NCBI RefSeq assembly: GCF_900188105.1
Contig: NZ_FZNP01000009.1
Location: forward strand, 186,001-250,000
DNA: 64,000 nucleotides
Source of the DNA: Actinomadura mexicana
Lineage (GTDB): Bacteria; Actinomycetota; Actinomycetes; Streptosporangiales; Streptosporangiaceae
Direction of reading: 5' to 3'
This document shows, piece by piece, positions 50,202 to 58,816 of this stretch. The first letter of the stretch is position 1, and each line of letters opens with the position of its first letter. A model generated the notes under the pieces. That model saw only the letters and a program-made list of their open reading frames with translations. It searched no databases and was not told where the DNA came from. The position numbers were made by a program, and so were the translations under genes.

Positions 50202-52387
50202 GAGATCCCCGGAATGAACTGGACGATGAGGTCGATCACCTTGATCCCGGCGAACGGGGCGATGACGCCGCTCAGCCCATACAGGGACAGGTTGCGGCGC
50301 AGCAGCCGAGACGCCGAGCTCGGCCGGTAGCGGACGCCCCGGAGCGCCAGCGGGATCAGCCCGACGATGACGAGCGCGTTGAACACGACGGCCGAGAGGA
50401 TCGCCGACTCCGCGCTGGTCAGCCGCATGACGTTCAGCGTCTCCAGACCCGGGAACAGCGTCACGAACAGCGCCGGGATGATCGCGAAGTACTTGGCGAT
50501 GTCGTTGGCGAGGGAGAACGTGGTCAGCGCGCCCCGGGTGATGAGGAGCTGCTTGCCGATCTCCACGATCTCGATGAGCTTGGTGGGATCGGAGTCGAGA
50601 TCGACCATGTTCCCGGCCTCCTTGGCGGCGGAGGTGCCGGTGTTCATGGCGACGCCGACGTCCGCCTGGGCGAGGGCCGGCGCGTCGTTGGTCCCGTCGC
50701 CGGTCATCGCGACGAGCCGGCCGCCCTCCTGCTCCGCCCTGATGAAGGCGAGCTTGTCCTCCGGCCGGGCCTCGGCGAGGAAGTCGTCCACGCCCGCCTC
50801 GTCGGCGATCGCCCGCGCGGTCAGCGGGTTGTCGCCGGTCACCATGATCGTCTTGATGCCCATGGCGCGCATACGGTCGAACCGGACGCGCATGCCCTGC
50901 TTGACGACGTCCTTGAGATGGACGACGCCGAGCACCGCCGCGCGCGGCGTCCCGTCCGGGCCGGGGCCGACCTCGCCGACGACCAGCGGGGTACCGCCCG
51001 CCGCCCCGATGCCGTCCACCACCTCCCCCAGCGCGGGCGGCACCCGCCCGCCCTGCTCGCGGACCCACGCGGCCACCGCCGCAGCGGCGCCCTTGCGAAG
51101 CCGGCGGCCGTCGACGTCGACGCCGGACATCCGGGTCTGCGCGGTGAACGGGATCCAGTCGGCGTGCGCGAGCTCACCCGGGTGCCGTTCCCGCAGCCCG
51201 TACGCCTCCTTCGCATAGACGACGATGGAGCGCCCCTCGGGCGTCGCGTCCGCCAGACTCGACAGCTGGGCCGCGTCCGCGAGGGCCTCCTCGGTGACGC
51301 CGCCGACCGGGACGAACTCCGCCGCCTGCCGGTTGCCGAGGGTGATGGTGCCGGTCTTGTCCAGCAGCAGGGTGTTGACGTCGCCGGCGGCCTCGACGGC
51401 CCGGCCGGACATCGCCAGGACGTTCCGCTGCACCAGCCGGTCCATGCCCGCGATGCCGATGGCGCTGAGCAGCGCGCCGATCGTCGTCGGGATGAGGCAG
51501 ACGAGCAGGGAGACGAGCACGACGCCGGTGACGCCGTTCCCGTCCAGCGCCGCGCTGTCCGGGACGCCGGGGTTGCCGGCCTTGGCGAGGATCGCGAACG
51601 GCTGCATGGTGGCGGTCGCGACCAGAAAGGTGATCGTCAGCGCGGCCAGCAGGATGTTCAGCGCTATCTCGTTGGGTGTCTTCTGCCGGGCGGCGCCCTC
51701 CACCAGCCCGATCATCCGGTCGATGAACGACTCGCCCGGCCGCTGGGTGATCACCACGACGATCCGGTCGGACAGCGCCCTCGTCCCGCCGGTCACCGCG
51801 CTGCGGTCGCCGCCCGACTCGCGGATCACCGGGGCCGACTCCCCCGTGATCGCGGACTCGTCGACGCTGGCGATGCCCTCGACGACGTCGCCATCGCCCG
51901 GGATGATCTGCCCGGCCTCGACCACGACCACATCACCGCGCCTCAGCTCGGCGGCCGGGACCTCCTCCCCGTCCGCGGCGGCCGCGCCGGGCGTCCAGCC
52001 GTGCAGCCGCCGCGCGAGCGTGTCCTTCTTGGCCTTGCGCAGCGTGTCGGCCTGGGCCTTGCCGCGTCCCTCGGCGACCGCCTCCGCCAGATTCGCAAAG
52101 ATCACCGTCAGCCACAGCCACACAGCGATCAGCACCGAGAACGACGACGGGTCCGCGATCGCCAGGACCGTCGTCCACACCGCGCCGACCTCCACGATCA
52201 GCATGACGGGGTTGCGCCACAGGACGCGCGGGTCGAGCTTGCGGAGCGCGGCGGGCAGCGACGCCAGCAGTTGCCGGGGGTCGAGCAGGCCGCCGCCCAC
52301 CAGGCCGGTGTCGGGACGGCCGCCGGGCCGGCGCCCGGGCGCCGGACGCCTTCCGGACGACCGCGTCCTGAGGGTTCGGGGGGGCAT
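50198..52387 (-). CDS. kdpB: K+-transporting P-type ATPase subunit KdpB
   Basis: KdpB is the catalytic subunit that hydrolyses ATP to drive K+ uptake through KdpA. The 729-residue protein has the P-type motifs: phosphorylated Asp in LLLDKTGTITLGNR (about residue 350), actuator VDESAITGESAPV, KGAAAAVAAWV (nucleotide domain), MVTGDNPLTA and MTGDGTNDAPALAQADVGVA. Membrane helices have the KdpB-type CLIPTTIGALLSAIG. The N-terminal ~30 residues are Arg/Pro-rich. Its ATG shares one base with the kdpA stop (TGATG). Confidence 0.97.
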   Translation of the reverse strand: MPPRTLRTRSSGRRPAPGRRPGGRPDTGLVGGGLLDPRQLLASLPAALRKLDPRVLWRNPVMLIVEVGAVWTTVLAIADPSSFSVLIAVWLWLTVIFANLAEAVAEGRGKAQADTLRKAKKDTLARRLHGWTPGAAAADGEEVPAAELRRGDVVVVEAGQIIPGDGDVVEGIASVDESAITGESAPVIRESGGDRSAVTGGTRALSDRIVVVITQRPGESFIDRMIGLVEGAARQKTPNEIALNILLAALTITFLVATATMQPFAILAKAGNPGVPDSAALDGNGVTGVVLVSLLVCLIPTTIGALLSAIGIAGMDRLVQRNVLAMSGRAVEAAGDVNTLLLDKTGTITLGNRQAAEFVPVGGVTEEALADAAQLSSLADATPEGRSIVVYAKEAYGLRERHPGELAHADWIPFTAQTRMSGVDVDGRRLRKGAAAAVAAWVREQGGRVPPALGEVVDGIGAAGGTPLVVGEVGPGPDGTPRAAVLGVVHLKDVVKQGMRVRFDRMRAMGIKTIMVTGDNPLTARAIADEAGVDDFLAEARPEDKLAFIRAEQEGGRLVAMTGDGTNDAPALAQADVGVAMNTGTSAAKEAGNMVDLDSDPTKLIEIVEIGKQLLITRGALTTFSLANDIAKYFAIIPALFVTLFPGLETLNVMRLTSAESAILSAVVFNALVIVGLIPLALRGVRYRPSSASRLLRRNLSLYGLSGVIAPFAGIKVIDLIVQFIPGIS

Positions 52388-54048
52388 CAGTGGATCCCTT
52401 CGGCGAGCGGCCCGAGAGCCAGCGCGGGGAAGAACGTCAGGGCGACCAGGACGACCGCCACACCCACGACCAGGCCCACGAACTGCGGACGGTGCGTCGG
52501 AAGCGTCCCGGCGGACGCGGGGACCGGGGTCTGCCGGGCCAGCGAACCGGCCAGGGCGAGCACGAGCACGATCGGGAGGAACCGCCCGAGCAGCATCACC
52601 AGGCCGAGCGCGACGTCGTAGAACCAGGTCGCGGCCGACAGCCCGGCGAACGCCGACCCGTTGTTGCCGGCCGCCGAGGTGAACGCGTACAGCACCTCGG
52701 AGAACCCGTGCGGCCCGCTGTTCAGCATCGACGCGCGCGGCCCGGGGAACGCCGTCGCGACCCCGGCACCGACCAGCACCAGCGCGGGCGTGACCAGGAA
52801 GTACAGCGACGCGAACTTGATCTCTCGCGCGCCGATCCGCTTGCCGAGGTACTCGGGCGTCCGGCCGACCATGAGCCCGGCGACGAACACAGCGATCACC
52901 GCGAGGACCAGCATCCCGTACAGGCCGGAGCCGACGCCGCCCGGCGCGACCTCACCGAGCATCATGTTCACCAGCAGCATCCCGCCGCCGAGGCTCGTAT
53001 AGGAGTCGTGCGCCGAGTCGACGGCGCCGGTCGAGGTGAGCGTCGTCGCGGCGGCGAACACCGCCGAGCCGGCGATCCCGAAGCGGGTCTCGGTGCCCTC
53101 GGCCGCCGCGCCCGCCGCCTGCGGGACGGTGCCGTGGTGGACGACCTGCGCCGCCGTCGTCGCGCAGACGGCGATCGTCGCCAGCACGGCCATCACCGCG
53201 GCGATCGCGTACCCCTGCCGCTTCTGCCCGACGAGCCGGCCGAACGTGCGCGGCAGCGCGGACGCCACCAGCAGCAGTAGGAAGATCTCAATCCAGTTCG
53301 TCCAGGCCGCGGGGTTCTCGTACGGATGGGCGGAGTTGGCGTTGTAGAAGCCGCCGCCGTTCGTCCCCAGTTCCTTGATCGCCTCCTGTGAGGCCACCGG
53401 CCCGCCCGGGATCGCCTGCCGCTGTCCGGCGATCGTGGTGACGCTGTGCGTGTCCGCGAAGTTCTGCGCGACGCCGCCGGCCAACAGCGCGACCGCGCCG
53501 ACGACGGCGATGGGCAGCAGGACGCGGAGAGCGCCGCGGGTGAGGTCCACCCAGAAGTTGCCGAGCTCGCCGGTCCGCGTCCGGGCGAACCCCCGGACCA
53601 GCGCGACCGCCACGGACATCCCGACCGCCGCCGACACGAAGTTCTGCACCGCGAGACCGGCCATCTGCGTCAGATAGCCCATCGTGGACTCGCCGGAGTA
53701 CGCCTGCCAGTTGGTGTTGGTGACGAAACTGACGGCGGTGTTCCAGGCGACCTGGTCCCGCACCCCACCGAAACCGAGGTCGTACGGCAGCAGGCCCTGC
53801 AGCCGCTGCAACCCGTACAGCACGAGCACCGACACCAGCGAGAACGCCAGGACGCTGCGGGCGTGCACGCCCCACGTCTGCTCGCCCTCCGGATCCACTC
53901 CCATGACCTTGTAGAGGGCCCGTTCCACCCGCAGATGCCGGGGCGAGGAGTACACCCGGTACATGTAGTCGCCGAGCGGCACGTGCACCGCGGCGAGCGC
54001 CAGGAGCAGAGACGCGATGAACACGATCCCCGCGGTCGCGGAACCCAT
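52387..54048 (-). CDS. kdpA: K+-transporting ATPase subunit KdpA
   Basis: KdpA is the K+-selective channel-like subunit with four pore loops. The 553-residue protein has about ten helices and the selectivity-type sequences NTAVSFVTNTNWQAYSGEST, LGTNGGGFYNANSAHPYENP, TLTSTGAVDSAHDSYTSLGG and YAFTSAAGNNGSAFAG. All four loops are recognisable. ATG 54048 is immediately downstream of the kdpF stop. It forms kdpFABC-DE in the usual actinobacterial order with overlaps throughout. Confidence 0.97.
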   Translation of the reverse strand: MGSATAGIVFIASLLLALAAVHVPLGDYMYRVYSSPRHLRVERALYKVMGVDPEGEQTWGVHARSVLAFSLVSVLVLYGLQRLQGLLPYDLGFGGVRDQVAWNTAVSFVTNTNWQAYSGESTMGYLTQMAGLAVQNFVSAAVGMSVAVALVRGFARTRTGELGNFWVDLTRGALRVLLPIAVVGAVALLAGGVAQNFADTHSVTTIAGQRQAIPGGPVASQEAIKELGTNGGGFYNANSAHPYENPAAWTNWIEIFLLLLVASALPRTFGRLVGQKRQGYAIAAVMAVLATIAVCATTAAQVVHHGTVPQAAGAAAEGTETRFGIAGSAVFAAATTLTSTGAVDSAHDSYTSLGGGMLLVNMMLGEVAPGGVGSGLYGMLVLAVIAVFVAGLMVGRTPEYLGKRIGAREIKFASLYFLVTPALVLVGAGVATAFPGPRASMLNSGPHGFSEVLYAFTSAAGNNGSAFAGLSAATWFYDVALGLVMLLGRFLPIVLVLALAGSLARQTPVPASAGTLPTHRPQFVGLVVGVAVVLVALTFFPALALGPLAEGIH

Positions 54049-54138
54049 TCAGAACCTCTCGGGGAAGAGCAACGCGACCACAAGGAAGACCGCCAGCCCG
54101 GCGGCGAGCACCAACCCCGCCGCGTTCTCGACGCTCAC
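54049..54138 (-). CDS. kdpF: K+-transporting ATPase subunit KdpF
   Basis: The 29-residue single-span peptide reads MSVENAAGLVLAAGLAVFLV and then VALLFPERF. The ending LLxPERF is diagnostic of KdpF, which stabilises the KdpABC complex. Its GTG at 54138 overlaps the stop of an upstream 27-aa ORF (GTGA), and its TGA directly abuts the kdpA ATG. Confidence 0.92.
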   Translation of the reverse strand: MSVENAAGLVLAAGLAVFLVVALLFPERF

Positions 54139-54218
54139 AGGCGCCCCACCGCCTTCACCACCAGCGCGAGCACCGCGAACACCGCGATGGTCAGCGCCAC
54201 GAGCACCACGTCTGCCAT
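54135..54218 (-). CDS. 27-aa membrane peptide upstream of kdpF
   Basis: The frame reads MADVVLVALTIAVFAVLALV and then VKAVGRL: one hydrophobic helix with a short basic end. ATG 54218 has GGAG upstream, and the TGA overlaps the GTG of kdpF by four bases. The strict coupling and helix point to a real small subunit or leader of the Kdp system. I recall similar unnamed ORFs in streptomycete kdp operons but cannot name a family. Confidence 0.72.
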   Translation of the reverse strand: MADVVLVALTIAVFAVLALVVKAVGRL

Positions 54219-54511
54219 GACTCCGAGTTCCTCGATCGGCTCTGGACGTGCGTCCGAGCGTTGCCGTTTCCGTCCCGCCGAGGGCCGCCGCCCGCCGGGC
54301 CCGACCCGGCTCCCAGCCGTCCCGGCTCCGCAGTGCGCGTTCCCTCAGCCGGTCAACGCGGAACTCCCAAGCAGGCAAGAAGGCCTTCCCTGCCGTCCGT
54401 CCGGCGCCGGGCGGTCCACGGCACACCACGCAGAAAACACCCCTCAGCAGGGCAAAAGGCTTATCTTGACGCCATCCCTACGCCCAACCGCGCGATCTTT
54501 ACGCACTCACT
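54219..54511 (-). promoter_or_regulatory. kdp operon upstream region
   Basis: About 290 bp without a gene before the kdp operon. It contains a near-palindrome (AGGCAAGAAGGCCTTCCCTGCC, 54373-54394, on the plus strand) and, further up, the sequence CAAGATAAG on the minus strand that could be a -10 region. A KdpE site is expected here but I cannot identify it with confidence. Confidence 0.4.
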
Positions 54512-54549
54512 ACAGGCACGCCCCCTCCCCCAGATGGGGGCGTGCCTGT
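54512..54549. terminator. Strong hairpin upstream of the kdp region
   Basis: ACAGGCACGCCCC (54512-54524) pairs perfectly with GGGGCGTGCCTGT (54537-54549), with additional C/G pairing inside the loop. No gene ends here on either strand, so it may be left from a lost gene. Confidence 0.65.
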
Positions 54550-54747
54550 CCAGCAGTCGCCGCCGGGGGCGTACGACCCACCGTCGGCCGCAGCGCGACC
54601 ACCGCCGCCGGCCGGTTCGGCCGGTACCCGCGTTGGCGATGACGACCACTCGTGGCCCGTCATGTTCGCTCATTTCCTGCTCGGCGGTTGAGCAGTACCG
54701 CGCGGGACAGGCCGACACCGAGATCGGGCCTGCCCTGACATGACAAT

Positions 54748-54795
54748 TTCGGACTTCCAATCCGTAGGTTGTGGGTTCGAGTCCCACGCGCCCCA
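54748..54795 (+). repeat. tRNA-derived 3'-half copy C
   Basis: TTCGGACTTCCAATCCGTAG and the following T-arm (GTTGTGGGTTCGAGTCCCAC) match tRNA-Lys bases 31562-31609 with three to four changes. The anticodon loop reads CTTCCAA and the acceptor strand GCGCCCC. There is no 5' half, so it is not a functional tRNA. The next 20 bp (CGTGACCAGGGCGAGCGCG) again resemble the downstream flank of the other copies. Confidence 0.9.
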
Positions 54796-54982
54796 CCCAC
54801 CCGTGACCAGGGCGAGCGCGACCGGGTCGCCGTTCCCATCCCGCTCGTCCACTCGCTCGGCTGGGGAATCGCCATGAGCGCGCTCCTCACCGGCTGCGAC
54901 GTGGACGCGGAGACCTTCGCGGGAGTCGTCCCGCCGGCCCGTAAGATCGACAGTGGGGGGATCGTACGCGGGACGGGCTCAC

Positions 54983-55192
54983 ATGTCCGCCCCATGTGAC
55001 CTGCTCGTCGCGGTGCCCATGGCGCGCATGCTGGCCGAGCGCGGCGGCCGCGGTCCGAGCGCGGAGCGACTGGTGTCGGATCCCGAACTGAGGCGCATGG
55101 ATTTCGCCTTGCTCGGTTCGGGCTCCCTGGACTGGCTCTCCCTGGCGGTGCGGCTGGAGACCGAGACGGGGGTGGAGTTCCCCGACCAAACC
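54983..55192 (+). pseudogene. Acyl-carrier-protein-like fragment
   Basis: The frame starts MSAPCDLLVAVPMARMLAER. Its second half, FALLGSGSLDWLSLAVRLET and ETGVEFPDQ, matches the ACP region around the phosphopantetheine Ser (usual form LGxDSLxxxxL), with Gly-Ser-Gly before the Ser-Leu. The C-terminal helix is missing and the frame runs into unrelated sequence where a transporter piece begins. Confidence 0.5.
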
Positions 55193-55196
55193 GACG

Positions 55197-55660
55197 GTGA
55201 TGTCCGTCCTGGTCGGCCGGACGATCGCGGTGGACCGCCGGGTACGCTACCGCGCGGTCGTCAAGACGCTGAGCCATTCGGCGATGCTCGCCGGTCTGGG
55301 GCTCGGCGCGCTCCTCGTCTCGGACGGGTCGAGACGGGCCTTCGAGGTCGGCTTCGCCGTCGAAGGGGTGATGTGGTCGCCATCATGATCACGATGGCGC
55401 TCGTGCTTGTGGCCGGGGAGATCTTTTCGGCGGCCGGTACCTGGGGGCTCGTCTACGGTCTCGCCCCAGAGAGTTCACTCGGTCAGTACCAGGGCGTGTT
55501 CAGGTTGGGCACCGATGTGAGCATGGTGGCGGCGCCGACGTTGTTCGCCTGGCTGGTGGACGCCGAGAGCCTGCTCGGCTGGGTCGCGCTGGCCGGCGTG
55601 TTCCTGGTCGCCGCGGTACTGCTGGTTCCGATCAGCCGGTCGCGGAGACGTCCGGCAGCC
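55197..55660 (+). pseudogene. MFS transporter remnant with internal deletion
   Basis: The first piece (frame starting 55197) reads VLVGRTIAVDRRVRYRAVVK and then a membrane helix MLAGLGLGALLVSDG. It breaks near 55,375. A second frame continues with three helices (IMITMALVLVAGEIFSAAGT, FRLGTDVSMVAAPTLFAWLV, GWVALAGVFLVAAVLLVPIS). The order matches two separated parts of an MFS permease (about helices 4-5 and 9-12). It would be an exporter linked to the adjacent ACP remnant, perhaps debris of a small biosynthetic cluster. Confidence 0.62.
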
Positions 55661-55832
55661 GGGTCGCGGCGTCGGCGAGGGGAATGGCCTCCTGTTCGAG
55701 CCGGCGGAACGGGGTGGGGCCTGCGGTCGCGATGGTGTCGTATGCGGTGGCCTCGGCTTCGGTGAGGTGCGGCAGGATCGCCGGGGACGCCTTGATGGGG
55801 CGACCGGTTGCCCTCCGCCCGGCTCGCCCCGA
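55632..55832 (-). pseudogene. Unrecognised C-terminal fragment
   Basis: The minus-strand frame ends with ATGRPIKASPAILPHLTEAE, AYDTIATAGPTPFRRLEQEA and DAATRLPDVSATG. Composition is protein-like, but the frame loses sense upstream (arginine/proline noise). It is probably the tail of a lost gene; I do not recognise it. Confidence 0.35.
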
Positions 55833-55909
55833 TCCTCCCCATGTCGGCAGCGCCCTCCCGCGGGAGTGAAGCCACAAGCTCGCATCCCGATGGCGGCGCC
55901 ACCGGTGAG

Positions 55910-56293
55910 TCAGGTTTTGGCGCGCTGCTGCTTGAGGCGGAGTTCCTCTTCGCGGACTTTGACTCGGATGGCTTGCTCGCGCTCCAGCCAGTCGGGGTTC
56001 TCGGCCTTCAAATTCTCGATCTCGGCCGTGGTGAGGGAGCCCGTGATGCCGGCGCGGGCCAGACCTGAGGCGGAGACACGGAGCTTGGCGGCGACGACCT
56101 GGCGGGGGTGGGGGCCCTCGCGGCGGAGGTCGGCGAGCCACGACGGCGGGTCGGCCTGGAGCGCGTTCAGTTCGTCCCGGGAGACAGGGCCTTCCTGGAA
56201 CTCGGTGGGCGCTGCCGACAGCAGGATCCCCAGCTTCTTGGCCGCGGTCGCGGACTTCATGGTCTGCGGGGTCTTCGCCCTGGACGTGCTCAT
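55910..56293 (-). CDS. DUF5997 family protein
   Basis: The 127-residue protein of the small actinobacterial family DUF5997 contains MKSATAAKKLGILLSAAPTE, EFQEGPVSRDELNALQADPP, WLADLRREGPHPRQVVAAKL and GITGSLTTAEIENLKAENPD. The layout of two helix pairs suggests a small DNA- or protein-binding domain; function is unknown. It is divergent from the LysR-substrate-domain gene, a pairing seen in many actinomycetes, and marks a return to conserved chromosomal sequence. Confidence 0.85.
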   Translation of the reverse strand: MSTSRAKTPQTMKSATAAKKLGILLSAAPTEFQEGPVSRDELNALQADPPSWLADLRREGPHPRQVVAAKLRVSASGLARAGITGSLTTAEIENLKAENPDWLEREQAIRVKVREEELRLKQQRAKT

Positions 56294-56348
56294 GACCTCA
56301 AGGGTAGCCAGCGGAAGGGGGCTGCCCGGACGTGACTAGGCTGAGGGA

Positions 56349-57032
56349 GTGACCAAAGGTGAGTTCCGCCTGGCCTACGTGCCGGGGGTGACGCCCGAGA
56401 AGTGGGCTGGGGTGTGGGCCGAGCGGGTGCGGGATGTACCGCTCCGGCTGGTGCAGCTCCCCGCCGCCGATGTTGTCCCCCTGCTGCGGAACGGTGATGT
56501 GGACGCGGCGTTCGTACGCCTGCCCGTCGACCGCGAGGCCCTCCATGTGATCCCGCTGTACCTGGAAACGACCGTCGTGGTGGTGCCCAAGGATCACGCG
56601 GTGGCCGCGGTGGAGGAGGTGGAGCTCGCCGATCTCGCCGACGAGGACGTGTTCGAGCCGCTCGACGAGGTCTTGACCTGGGGCGACCGCCCCGGGCAGC
56701 CTGCCTTCACCCGTCCTGAGGACACCGCCGAAGCGATCGAGTTGGTGGCGTCGGGGGCCGGCACCCTCCTGCTTCCGCAGTCTCTCGCCCGCCTCCACCA
56801 CCGCAGAGACCTCACCTACCGCACCGTGACCGACGCTCCTCAGTCCCAGATCGGCCTGGCCTGGCTTGAGGCCGTGACGACCGACCTCATGGAGGAACTG
56901 ATCGGCATCGTCCGCGGTCGCACTCCCAACAGCTCCCGCGGCCGCAACGCCCGGCAACAGCCCGTCCGCAAGAAGCCGCCGCGCCAGCGCTCCACCCCTA
57001 AACACCGCCACCAGAAGCGCCGCCGGACGTGA
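56349..57032 (+). CDS. LysR-type substrate-binding domain protein without DNA-binding domain
   Basis: The 227-residue protein is a stand-alone LysR effector-binding fold: EFRLAYVPGVTPEKWAGVWA at the start, ADVVPLLRNGDVDAAFVRLP, LYLETTVVVVPKDHAVAAVE, and a second lobe with ELVASGAGTLLLPQSLARLH. No helix-turn-helix precedes it. A 40-residue Arg/Lys/Pro-rich tail (VRKKPPRQRSTPKHRHQKRR) could bind nucleic acid. GTG 56349 is the start. It is paired divergently with the DUF5997 gene, so the two may act together; the ligand is unknown. Confidence 0.85.
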   Translation: MTKGEFRLAYVPGVTPEKWAGVWAERVRDVPLRLVQLPAADVVPLLRNGDVDAAFVRLPVDREALHVIPLYLETTVVVVPKDHAVAAVEEVELADLADEDVFEPLDEVLTWGDRPGQPAFTRPEDTAEAIELVASGAGTLLLPQSLARLHHRRDLTYRTVTDAPQSQIGLAWLEAVTTDLMEELIGIVRGRTPNSSRGRNARQQPVRKKPPRQRSTPKHRHQKRRRT

Positions 57033-57286
57033 AGAGAGCCATTGTGGGTGCCGGAGATCCTGTCACCGCATTCAACCCACGAGTGCTTGTGAAAAAGTCG
57101 GCGCGGGGTATCCCTTGTGAGAGATACTCCCGAGACGTTCCTTTAGAGATCATAATAATGTGCAGGCGATGCCACATCGCGTGATGCCGGGTGGGGTGTG
57201 GGTGGGTGCGTAAGGGTGAGCAACCTTCCTCCACACCGGGATCCGCTGGGAGTTCCTGCCCAGGAGCTGGGGAACCCGGCCCCCTG

Positions 57287-58816
57287 TCACACGGAAAGCT
57301 CGAAAACCGCAGGGCAGACTCCGCGGGTCCCGGTTGCTGGGACGCCTCTCGTCCGGAGCCATTCCTCAAGACGCTGATCGCTGGGCTTCGGCTCCACATG
57401 TGGACTGATCTCCAGGCGGACCACGTCCATGCCATTCTGCCGGATCGCGAACCGATGGCGATCGACCAAAAGTTCCACCTCACCGTCGCCATCGACCGTG
57501 AACAGCACTGGCCCCGCCTCCACGCCGGAGGCCAGCGATTTCCATGCCAGCGATGTCGCCTCGACCGCCATCCGACGCGGCAAAGGCCATCGCTGCAATT
57601 TCCAGGTGATGAGGCGATCGTGCAGATCGCGCTGGCTCGGGGTGCGGGCGAATTCGGCGTCTGCGTTGTCCATAGCGTGCTGGAAGTATGCGCGGGCCTC
57701 ATCGAGTAGCGGTGTACCGTCCAGTCTCCAGCCGGCCTCGACTCCGCTGGTGAGTCCATGTTCCCGGTCGAAGTTGGCGGAGAATAGGGCTCCGCGGCGG
57801 CTGTCGGCAATCGCCCCTTTGGCGTGGGTAAGGGTGTCAGGGACGATTTCCACTCCGGCGTCCGCAAAAGTTCCGGCATCCGCCCGGTGATGAAGGCGAT
57901 CGTTGAAGACCCGTACCAGCATCCGAACTCGGACACCTCTCCTGGTCGCCTGTTTGACCGGCTCCAGCAGCAATTCGGGGTGCCGACTCATTCCGTTCAG
58001 GGACCAAGTCGCCAGCAGGAGTTCCTCCCGGGCGCCGGTGACAATGCGCTGCAGGTGCCGCAGAATATGCTGGTCCTGGCCGTCCGTCCAGATCACCCCG
58101 TATGAGGAATCGAATCCCGGCTGGGGCACGGTGCCGGCCCATGCGGCGGGGGAGCGCCGTTCAGCGGTGTACTTCTCATGGTGGGACATTGGCGGGATCT
58201 CCCAGGTGCAGCCTTCATGCCACAAGCGGGCGAACAGCCGGGCGAGGCGACGGGCTTCAATGGCGTCGTGGACGAGGACGCCGCTCTCTCCCGTTTTCTC
58301 CAGCGCCCGAGTGGTGAAGTTCGCGCTGGTGACAAGCGCTGTCTCGTCGTCAGCCACCGCGAACTTGGCATGGCAGTTCTCATGGCCGCGAACGTAGACC
58401 CCACTGCCCACCAGCTTGTCGAAGCGCTTGTGTTCGGCCGGGTCTCTGCGCTCCCCTCCGACGCCCACACCGATGTCCCCGTCTTCGAGTTCGTCGAGCC
58501 CTCTGCGCAGGCTTCTGTCGTCGATGGCGGAGATGACGTACACCCCGCCGACCAACCGTTGCGCAGCCGCCACCAGCTCCTGCGCGAGTTCAGCGTCGCC
58601 GAGAAAGAAGCTGGCGATGAAGATCTTTCTTCTCGCGCTCTTGACCAGGGATATCAGCGCGTGCCGGATCGACTGGTCGGAGTTGCGGTAGGTGACACAG
58701 TGGCGGTTGCCGTCCACGTTCCCACCCGCGGTGAACGGGCGACTCTTCCAGCCCGGCCGATTCAGGAAGTAATCGCCCTCCACCGTTTTGGCTCCCACGT
58801 CGATCTCATCGGTCAT
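57287..58816 (-). CDS. Phospholipase-D-family protein with two HKD motifs (probable nuclease)
   Basis: The 509-residue PLD-fold protein has first motif HENCHAKFAVADDETALVTS (HxK, about residue 150). The second is LTHAKGAIADSRRGALFSAN (HxK, about 335). Each is followed by the Asn-Phe strand (SANFT, SANFD). Such bacterial PLD proteins usually act as nucleases or phosphodiesterases. The C-terminal ~120 residues (VEAGPVLFTVDGDGEVELLV, NGMDVVRLEISPHVEPKPSD) are a separate beta-rich domain. ATG 58816 overlaps the upstream gene by 11 bp; ATG 58828 is possible. It is the last gene of the helicase operon, so it is the likely effector. Confidence 0.85.
   Translation of the reverse strand: MTDEIDVGAKTVEGDYFLNRPGWKSRPFTAGGNVDGNRHCVTYRNSDQSIRHALISLVKSARRKIFIASFFLGDAELAQELVAAAQRLVGGVYVISAIDDRSLRRGLDELEDGDIGVGVGGERRDPAEHKRFDKLVGSGVYVRGHENCHAKFAVADDETALVTSANFTTRALEKTGESGVLVHDAIEARRLARLFARLWHEGCTWEIPPMSHHEKYTAERRSPAAWAGTVPQPGFDSSYGVIWTDGQDQHILRHLQRIVTGAREELLLATWSLNGMSRHPELLLEPVKQATRRGVRVRMLVRVFNDRLHHRADAGTFADAGVEIVPDTLTHAKGAIADSRRGALFSANFDREHGLTSGVEAGWRLDGTPLLDEARAYFQHAMDNADAEFARTPSQRDLHDRLITWKLQRWPLPRRMAVEATSLAWKSLASGVEAGPVLFTVDGDGEVELLVDRHRFAIRQNGMDVVRLEISPHVEPKPSDQRLEEWLRTRGVPATGTRGVCPAVFELSV

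Noticed and set aside
54219..54480. c-di-AMP (ydaO) riboswitch in front of the kdp operon
   Set aside because: The minus-strand leader lacks the GCCGAAUCC, GAACCC and CAGCU...GGC segments; only generic GC-rich hairpins are seen.
54748..54795. tRNA gene with anticodon TCC
   Set aside because: Only the 3' half is present; there is no D-arm or 5' acceptor strand to pair with GCGCCCC.
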